Shown here: in pieces, positions 7,274 to 11,749 of the stretch
Position numbering within the stretch: the stretch's first letter is position 1
How the letters are laid out: each line of letters begins with the position of its first letter
Assembly (NCBI GenBank): GCA_050116575.1
Contig: JASFOJ010000155.1
Span: 1-11,749 of the forward strand
Origin: JAKEGK01 sp050116575
GTDB taxonomy: Bacteria > Pseudomonadota > Gammaproteobacteria > SZUA-152
Length of the DNA: 11,749 bases
Reading direction: 5' to 3'
Made by a program: the position numbers and the translations under genes
Notes under the pieces: model-generated
Databases searched by the model: none
What the model was told of the DNA's origin: nothing
Seen by the model: the letters and a program-made list of their open reading frames with translations, nothing else

Positions 7274-7837
7274 GTGTCACTAGAATACTATATATCGACT
7301 TATGGCTACCTGGCGGTATTCCTGGGCGTGTTTGTGGAAGGGGAGGCCATCGTGGTAACGGCTGGATTCCTCGCCTTTCAAGGCCTGCTTGATCTGCATT
7401 GGGTTATACTTTCAGCCCTGGCGGGATCAATCTGCACCTATCAGGGATTCTTTTATCTGGGACGCAGCCAGGGCACCCGCTTCCTGGATCGCCGTCCGCA
7501 CTGGAAGCCACGGGTTTCGAAAATTCAAAGCCTGCTGCAAAAACATTATCTTCTGATTATATTCGGATACCGGATGTTTTTTGGTTTCCGCAGTATCACC
7601 CCCTTCGCGCTTGGGATGACGAACATTAAACAATCACGATTCTTCGTGATCGATCTGCTACCAGCCATCACCTGGTCTGTCACGTTCTCTATCTTGGGTT
7701 ACTTCTTTGGCCAGGCGTTGCAAGCCCTGATCAGCGACCTGGAAAAATATAAATTTTGGATAGCCTCCGCATTTTTTACCGGCATTTTTCTCATTGTGTC
7801 CCTTTACGTGTTATACCAAAAACGGGTTCGTCACTAA
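7274..7837 (+). CDS. DedA family integral membrane protein
   Basis: 187 residues from a GTG start. Its position 37 nt after the UPF0149 stop suggests co-transcription. Hydrophobic segments at about 10-55 (re-entrant/TM), 92-117, 125-148 and 160-181 fit the compact DedA (VTT/SNARE-associated) fold. The N-terminal GVFVEGEAIVVTAGFLA holds the conserved Glu (Glu22). RMFFGFRSITPFALG (100-114) supplies the two conserved arginines six residues apart (Arg100, Arg106), matching the spacing of essential Arg130 and Arg136 in E. coli YqjA. Family knowledge: DedA proteins are inner-membrane transporters, including undecaprenyl-phosphate or phospholipid flippases linked to proton-motive-force homeostasis. 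In the segment before YLGR (61-64), the acidic residue common in the family appears replaced by Tyr/Gln. The exact substrate cannot be inferred. Confidence 0.88.
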   Translation: MSLEYYISTYGYLAVFLGVFVEGEAIVVTAGFLAFQGLLDLHWVILSALAGSICTYQGFFYLGRSQGTRFLDRRPHWKPRVSKIQSLLQKHYLLIIFGYRMFFGFRSITPFALGMTNIKQSRFFVIDLLPAITWSVTFSILGYFFGQALQALISDLEKYKFWIASAFFTGIFLIVSLYVLYQKRVRH

Positions 7838-8306
7838 CGAAACCAGTTTCTGCCAGTCGCAGCGTTCATCGTCCATCATCACAATAATATGTTAGCGAAT
7901 AGCACAGTGGCATTATTGCGCCGCTAACCGGCATTACTCGTTATTCGTTCGAATTGACAAAGACCCACGTTATAATTGTGCATAGAATCGCGGGTGGCCA
8001 TTGCCATTGTGTGGCAGCAGATATAAAGATTCTCCAGGTAACATTGTTCTCACTTACTGTACTAAACCTACCCACTCATTGAAAAACCACCTGGCGTATT
8101 TCCCTGTGCCTATAAAGTGGACAATTAATAAACAAATCGCTGCGCGGGAGCTAACCTGTAACAGCTTATATATCATTCTCAATGTAACGTTTTATGCGAC
8201 ACCGAGTAATAAAGATGTATTAGATATATCTAATATACTAATTGATGACACCTATAATAAGAATGCATATAAGGCCCGAATCCATTGACTTATCAACGAG
8301 TAGAGA
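7838..8306. other. Intergenic region after dedA with interlocked dyads; no convincing gene
   Basis: No protein of known type is encoded. A 95-codon frame from TTG 8001 to 8288 lacks a Shine-Dalgarno and a recognisable motif. Just after the dedA stop are two interlocked perfect 7-bp inverted repeats: CAATAAT/ATTATTG (7882-7888 with 7912-7918) and GTTAGCG/CGCTAAC (7891-7897 with 7922-7928). A TATAAT (7971-7976) exists but the nearest TTGACA is only 11 bp upstream, so it is not a good promoter. The stretch 8160-8300 is AT-rich and otherwise featureless. Confidence 0.45.
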
Positions 8307-8368
8307 TTTAACGGTTAAAGTCGAAGTGAGCGCTTTGCTAATGCGATGTTAATCAGGACCATTAACAT
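8307..8368. promoter_or_regulatory. Operator-like pair of dyads sharing GTTAA half-sites
   Basis: TTTAAC-G-GTTAAA (8307-8319) is a perfect 13-bp dyad. ATGTTAAT and ATTAACAT (8346-8353 and 8361-8368) are perfect 8-bp arms around a 7-bp spacer. Both contain GTTAA/TTAAC. Their centres, 8313 and 8357, are 44 bp apart, about four helical turns. They lie about 115 and 71 bp upstream of the predicted start of the DsrE/porin transcript, a position typical for activator sites. The binding factor is unknown. Confidence 0.4.
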
Positions 8369-8393
8369 TGTTTGACTTATATAGCGTATGAAT

Positions 8394-8421
8394 TTGACTA
8401 TCTTTCGTCCTGTAGTAGAAT
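8394..8421 (+). promoter_or_regulatory. Sigma70-type promoter for the dsrE-like/porin unit
   Basis: TTGACT (8394-8399), a 16-bp spacer and TAGAAT (8416-8421) each match consensus at five of six positions. Predicted transcription start is near 8428, giving a leader of roughly 310 nt before the ATG at 8742. A second TTGACT at 8372 has no matching -10. Confidence 0.6.
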
Positions 8422-8427
8422 CGCAAA

Positions 8428-8730
8428 ATAGCAATGTTGTTAGTAGTTTGGGGGGAGGGAAGTTGTTAACCGGCAATGCTGAAGAGGTGCTATTTCAGAA
8501 AGCTTAGGTAGACCTGGTATAGCTAACAAAAAGTTTATCAATACGTTTATCGGTACCTTTCTGGACTAATTCGTTTGATCACACGTCTTGGGAAATTTTC
8601 CTCTGCAGCAAAGTGTGCCCGCTTCTCCAAGTCGGGCAGGGTTATCATAATGTCTGCTGTATGTCCCCCCGAATGATGCTTCACGTGCTTCATGCCGTAA
8701 ACACGGTATTTTAATTATTATTTTTATTGC
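8428..8730 (+). other. Long 5' leader with candidate long-range helix (possible structured RNA)
   Basis: No reading frame of note. GTTTGGGGGGA (8446-8456) can pair with TCCCCCCGAAT (8664-8674) in an 11-bp helix with two G-U pairs, enclosing about 207 nt. Inside are smaller stems: CTGAA/TTCAG near 8480-8500, GGAAA/TTTCC near 8591-8602, and GCCCG/CGGGC (8617-8621 with 8633-8637), the last extended by CTT/AAG. The Shine-Dalgarno GGAGA (8731-8735) lies outside the closing helix. I do not recognise a known riboswitch. It could be a cis-regulatory leader, a processed small RNA, or chance pairing. Confidence 0.35.
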
Positions 8731-8741
8731 GGAGAACGACT

Positions 8742-9197
8742 ATGTCAAACCTTGGATTTAAACGTGTAACAATGTATGCGTTACTATGCGTAATGATGGT
8801 GTTGGGAACGCAGGCGATGGCTGCCGACGACAAGCCGTTTGCGGAGAAAAAAATCGTACTGCAAATCAGCGATGGCAATCCCTTCAAACAAACGCTGGTA
8901 TTGAATGTTGCCAACAATCTGTTGCGCGAATATGGCGCTGACAAAGTGGCCATTGAAATTGTTGCCTTCGGCCCCGGCTTACGCTTGTTGTTCAAAGACA
9001 ATGTGAATAAAGGTCGTATACAAAGCCTGGATGCGTCCGGTGTTAAATTTACCGCATGTTCCAATACCATCAAGAACATGACCAAGAAATTAGGTTATCG
9101 TCCCGCCATTAACGCTGTCGCCACGCAGGACTCACCGGGCATCGTGCGTATTGCAAAACTGGTCACCGAGGAAGGCTTTACACTGGTCAAGCCGTAA
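8742..9197 (+). CDS. Exported DsrE-family protein
   Basis: 151 residues from ATG 8742, chosen because GGAGA sits 6 nt upstream; a TTG at 8727 in frame lacks this. Residues 1-27 form a Sec signal peptide (MSNLGFKRVT..., hydrophobic core YALLCVMMVLG, cleavage after AMA). The mature part has the DsrE/F-like alternating beta-alpha fold: KKIVLQISDG (36-45), helix with TLVLNVANNLLREYG, strand VAIEIVAFGPGLRLL, then VKFTACSNTI with the single conserved Cys106. Known DsrE proteins carry persulfide on a Cys during sulfur oxidation in the cytoplasm. The periplasmic relatives are mostly uncharacterised, so sulfur binding here is an inference. It is followed after 62 nt by a porin gene with no terminator between, implying one operon. 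The mature protein keeps only one Cys. Confidence 0.85.
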   Translation: MSNLGFKRVTMYALLCVMMVLGTQAMAADDKPFAEKKIVLQISDGNPFKQTLVLNVANNLLREYGADKVAIEIVAFGPGLRLLFKDNVNKGRIQSLDASGVKFTACSNTIKNMTKKLGYRPAINAVATQDSPGIVRIAKLVTEEGFTLVKP

Positions 9198-9259
9198 AAC
9201 ATCTAATCTAGCTTTAGAATTACCTTTTTAAACAATAACAAGTGGGGAGTTGAAACAGA

Positions 9260-10624
9260 ATGAAAATAGAAGATAAAGAAAATAAGAAAAGACTTGCACT
9301 ACGCAAGTCGGCAGTAAAGCTCCTGGGTGTCTGCATGCTTTCAACAGTATCGTTAGGCGCCCAGGCAGCAAACTGGTTAATGCTGCAGGGTACTGAACCG
9401 GCTAGCGCCGCTGGACGCGCTAAAGTCTGGGGTTTTATCCAGGCTCAGTATCAGAAAGATGATAGTGATCCCTGTACCGCTGCAGCTTGTGGTCCGGCAA
9501 CGGATGGCTATATTCCGCCAAAACTGATCGGCCCTAACCTGGATAGCCAAAGTGCTTTTAATGTTAACCGTGCCCGGTTTGGTGTTCGGGGTACCGGTTT
9601 CCCCCTCGATCCCAACGTGAACTATTTCCTCCTGGCCGAACTGGGTAACAACGGTATTACCGCTGGTAGCGACGGGAAGATACTGTCGGATGCTAGTATT
9701 ACATTAAACTATATTAAAGGTGCGCGTATCCGTGTGGGCTTGTTTAAAACTCCCGGTTTTGAGGAAGGTTTACAGGCAATTCACGTGTTCGATTATGTGA
9801 ATTTCACTACTGTAGGCAACCAGTTGATGTTGGAGCGTTTCCCTAGAGAAGGGGACGTCTTTCATATTCCGCAACCGACGCCACAAGCGGGTATGAACGC
9901 CTATTCCGCTTCAGTAGGTGCATTCCGGGACGTCGGTATTCAGGTCTTTGATACCTTCAAAATGAGTAGTTGGGAGCACAGTTACGCGTTGATGATTGGT
10001 AACGGCAATGGCCTGAACTATAGCGACAATGATGACAATAAGGACGTATACGCTTATTGGTCGTCGGAACTGGTCTATGGCGGTAAAGGACCGCGCCGTC
10101 AAGGGCTCAAGATGTTTGCCTGGTATCAGGGCGGTAAGCGTACCAATGCATTTGATCGTACCAAAGAGCAGGACCGGACCCGTGAAGGGGTTGGTGTCAA
10201 ATACCTGAAGAAACCGTTCCGTTTCACCGCGGAGTACCTGAAGGGTAAAGGTATGATCTTCCAGGGGCAACATCGTCCAGGTCCTAATCCTGATGGTAGT
10301 GTTTCCGACTTCAACGGTATATACAATGACGAGGAAGCAAGTGGCTATTATGTGGACTTTGGCTGGTATATTCCTGGTTCAAACTGGGAGTTGGATTTAC
10401 GGTATGACTCCTATACCCGGGGCGAGAATCATCAAGCATCAGCGGCGAATGATGAATCTCGCTTTGACACTGTTACAGTGGGGACTCAGTATCATTTCAA
10501 CAAGAAGACACGTTTAAATCTGGACTACGCCAGTCGTAGCTTCGAGTCAGATACTGCGCCCGTAGATGCAAATCTTGAAGGTGTCAAAGGACGTCTCGCT
10601 CTGCAGCTTACTCATATCTTCTAA
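9260..10624 (+). CDS. Outer-membrane porin, phosphate-selective (OprO/OprP) type
   Basis: 454 residues. A signal peptide with a long basic n-region (MKIEDKENKKRLALRK) ends at about AQA-ANW (36/37). The mature chain is a 16-18-stranded-type beta-barrel: alternating hydrophobic strands, aromatic girdles, RARFGVRGTG, RIRVGLFKTPGFEEGL and WELDLRYDSYTRGE. It ends in LTHIF with the terminal Phe needed for Bam-mediated assembly. GLFKTPGFEE resembles the G-x-F-K-x-P-F motif of OprO/P-family porins. Cys72 and Cys77 in an early loop may form a disulfide. GGGGAG ends about 10 nt before the ATG. It lies second in the unit with the exported DsrE protein, and an intrinsic terminator follows. Substrate (phosphate, other anions, or sulfur compounds) cannot be decided from sequence. 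Confidence 0.85.
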   Translation: MKIEDKENKKRLALRKSAVKLLGVCMLSTVSLGAQAANWLMLQGTEPASAAGRAKVWGFIQAQYQKDDSDPCTAAACGPATDGYIPPKLIGPNLDSQSAFNVNRARFGVRGTGFPLDPNVNYFLLAELGNNGITAGSDGKILSDASITLNYIKGARIRVGLFKTPGFEEGLQAIHVFDYVNFTTVGNQLMLERFPREGDVFHIPQPTPQAGMNAYSASVGAFRDVGIQVFDTFKMSSWEHSYALMIGNGNGLNYSDNDDNKDVYAYWSSELVYGGKGPRRQGLKMFAWYQGGKRTNAFDRTKEQDRTREGVGVKYLKKPFRFTAEYLKGKGMIFQGQHRPGPNPDGSVSDFNGIYNDEEASGYYVDFGWYIPGSNWELDLRYDSYTRGENHQASAANDESRFDTVTVGTQYHFNKKTRLNLDYASRSFESDTAPVDANLEGVKGRLALQLTHIF

Positions 10625-10648
10625 GCTTTCGAAACAAGGGTAAAATCT

Positions 10649-10688
10649 AAAAAACTCCGGCCCGGTTAATCCGGTGTCGGGGTTTTTT
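10649..10688 (+). terminator. Strong Rho-independent terminator of the porin unit
   Basis: AAAAAACTCCG (10649-10659) pairs with CGGGGTTTTTT (10678-10688), an 11-bp stem with one G-U pair. An inner CCGG/CCGG can pair around TTAAT. The A-tract upstream and T-tract downstream make it potentially bidirectional. It begins 25 nt after the porin stop. Confidence 0.9.
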
Positions 10689-10748
10689 GTTTCTTCCATG
10701 TGTAAAAAGCCAGTTTCGTTCCCAAAATCCACCGAGAGAACACCTGCA

Positions 10749-11090
10749 GGGTAGTGCGTAGAGCGGGTTGTGGGTGTATCGCCCACTAGTCGTAGCAAAA
10801 CCAACGCATTAAACGGTGGGCAGTGCCCACCCTACCAAATCTACCTTATCCTCGTTCCCACGGTCCACCGTGGGAACACATGAGGTAGTGCGTAGGATGG
10901 AGTAGTTATGCCTTTATATCCTTTAAGGTGCTTTGTGAGTGTGATACTTACTACATGCAGTGAATCCAGCGTAGCAAACGGTGGGCAATGCCGTCCTGCG
11001 AAATCTAACCTCTACTATCCTACTACCTTATAGGAGCACAAAGTTTTGCGTCGTTCCATCGGTCCACCGCGGGAAACCATAAGGTTAGTA
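10749..11090. repeat. Block of degenerate composite hairpin repeats
   Basis: Three partly conserved units. GGTAGTGCGTAG occurs near 10750 and 10883, with a degenerate form near 11083. The module GTGGGCAGTGCCCAC (10817-10831, palindromic) recurs as a broken copy at 10980-10995, each followed by AAATCTA. The module GTTCCCACGG-tcca-CCGTGGGAAC (10854-10877) is a perfect 10-bp hairpin, and a decayed copy lies at 11053-11077. Such hairpins are common dispersed intergenic repeats. The block fills most of the gap between the porin terminator and the sensor gene, and no gene was found in it. Confidence 0.65.
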
Positions 11091-11104
11091 CTTGGTATTT
11101 GAGA

Positions 11105-11134
11105 TTGACCATAAGTTATCCGTAGAACTACTAT
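11105..11134 (+). promoter_or_regulatory. Candidate promoter for the membrane sensor gene
   Basis: TTGACC (11105-11110), an 18-bp spacer and TACTAT (11129-11134) give a fair sigma70 match just after the repeat block and about 70 bp before the GTG start. The AT-rich leader between them has no clear structure. Confidence 0.35.
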
Positions 11135-11204
11135 TTGTTTTCTAGTAGCTTTTTATTAAATTGTAATTACTATTTAATTTTTTTATGCATGATAAATAAT
11201 ACAT

Positions 11205-11749
11205 GTGATTACAAAATATAATTTTCCGTATGCACTACCGTTGCTGATACGGATCCTTCTCTATTTCGCCGCCAGCGCCGTTGGTATCTTCGCGGCCGTC
11301 ATCTCGCTCGAATACGAAAAATTCAGTCTCGAACTTGATCAATCCTTGCGTCAGGAGTCACTGCGCCAGGGCCTGGCGTTTAAGGTGATACAGTCGAAAC
11401 TGCGTGAATCCATGGGAGACATTGGCACGCTTGCGTCGCTTCAAGTCGTACAGGGCTATGCGAATCATGAAACATTTGCCAACAGGCTGCGGCTCGAAAA
11501 GGATTTTTTAAGTTTTTCCAAGAATACTCGAGAATATGATCAGATTCGCTATATAGATTCCTCAGGCACGGAACGGGTCCGCGTTAACTTAAATGAATTG
11601 GATCCCGTTGTTGTACCGCCGGAACAGTTACAGGACAAGTCGCAGCGCTATTATGTACAGGAAGCGCTGCGTCTGAAAAAAAATACAACTTACATTTCGC
11701 CGCTGGATCTGAATGTCGAGAATGGGAAGGTAGAACGCCCGATCAAGCC
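11205..11749 (+). CDS. Membrane sensor protein with Cache-type extracytoplasmic domain, 5' part only
   Basis: The frame is open from GTG 11205 to the window edge (181 codons); an in-frame TAA at 11193 limits how far upstream it can start. No strong Shine-Dalgarno was seen, and TTG 11241 is an alternative start. Residues about 12-35 (LLIRILLYFAASAVGIFAAV) form a transmembrane helix. Then comes a helical stretch (SLELDQSLRQESLRQGLAF), and the motif YDQIRYIDSSGTERVRVN. This is followed by DKSQRYYVQEAL and TYISPLDLNVENGKVERPIKP, the typical double-Cache/PAS-like ligand domain seen in histidine kinases and diguanylate cyclases. The output domain (kinase, GGDEF/EAL or other) lies beyond the window, so the signalling type is open. 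Confidence 0.8.
   Translation, partial: MITKYNFPYALPLLIRILLYFAASAVGIFAAVISLEYEKFSLELDQSLRQESLRQGLAFKVIQSKLRESMGDIGTLASLQVVQGYANHETFANRLRLEKDFLSFSKNTREYDQIRYIDSSGTERVRVNLNELDPVVVPPEQLQDKSQRYYVQEALRLKKNTTYISPLDLNVENGKVERPIK

Noticed and set aside
7954..7976. TTGACA and TATAAT upstream of 8001
   Set aside because: Both boxes are perfect, but the spacer is only 11 bp, too short for sigma70.
8001..8288. 95-codon plus-strand frame
   Set aside because: TTG start without Shine-Dalgarno, AT-rich, no motif; more likely chance.
10547..10804. 85-codon minus-strand frame over the porin end and terminator
   Set aside because: It runs through the porin C-terminus, the intrinsic terminator and repeat sequence; no motif.
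10749..11090. Possible CRISPR array
   Set aside because: The repeats are hairpin modules of unequal spacing and decaying sequence, without uniform repeats, unique spacers or cas genes.

Overview
The window looks like a chromosomal stretch from a gammaproteobacterium of moderate GC content. The support is the gene families: a YcbK/MepK-type (DUF882) murein endopeptidase tail, a UPF0149 (YecA-type) protein with a SEC-C zinc tail, a DedA membrane protein, a CfaA-type cyclopropane synthase, an exported DsrE-fold protein and a phosphate-selective-type porin. Intergenic hairpin repeats of the GTAGGGTGCG and GTTCCCACGG types also fit. I cannot name the species. Exported redox and sulfur-type proteins hint at, but do not prove, a sulfur- or metal-oxidising lifestyle.

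Layout. (1) Positions 3-71 are the last codons of a DUF882 peptidase. A REP-like repeat pair follows. (2) Positions 385-3117 encode a large lipoprotein: lipobox, nine-glycine linker, YVTN-type beta-propeller, two CxxCH haem sites and an Asp-rich calcium-binding-like tail. It ends at a likely terminator, and another REP-like hairpin lies in the gap before the convergent operon. (3) Positions 5839-3399 on the minus strand are a two-gene operon: a cyclopropane-fatty-acyl-phospholipid synthase family enzyme overlapping by 22 bp a geranylgeranyl-reductase-type flavoprotein. Together they suggest methylation or methylenation of a lipid double bond followed by reduction. (4) Positions 5840-6534 hold the operon's leader and an AT-rich gap without a convincing gene. 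(5) Positions 6535-7837 hold UPF0149/SEC-C and DedA genes, probably co-transcribed. (6) Positions 7838-8741 are a long non-coding region with operator-like dyads, a good sigma70-type promoter and an approximately 300-nt leader that may be structured. (7) Positions 8742-10624 encode an exported DsrE-family protein and an outer-membrane porin, closed by a strong intrinsic terminator. (8) Positions 10749-11090 are a block of degenerate hairpin repeats. (9) Positions 11205-11749 are the 5' part of a membrane sensor with a Cache-type extracytoplasmic domain, cut by the window edge.

What stands out is the pairing of a Cfa-type enzyme with a lipid C=C reductase in overlapping frames, and the regulatory architecture ahead of the DsrE/porin unit. 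That architecture has two dyads sharing GTTAA half-sites, a near-consensus promoter, and a long-range G6/C6 helix enclosing about 200 nt of leader. No complete mobile element, CRISPR array, tRNA or rRNA was seen.
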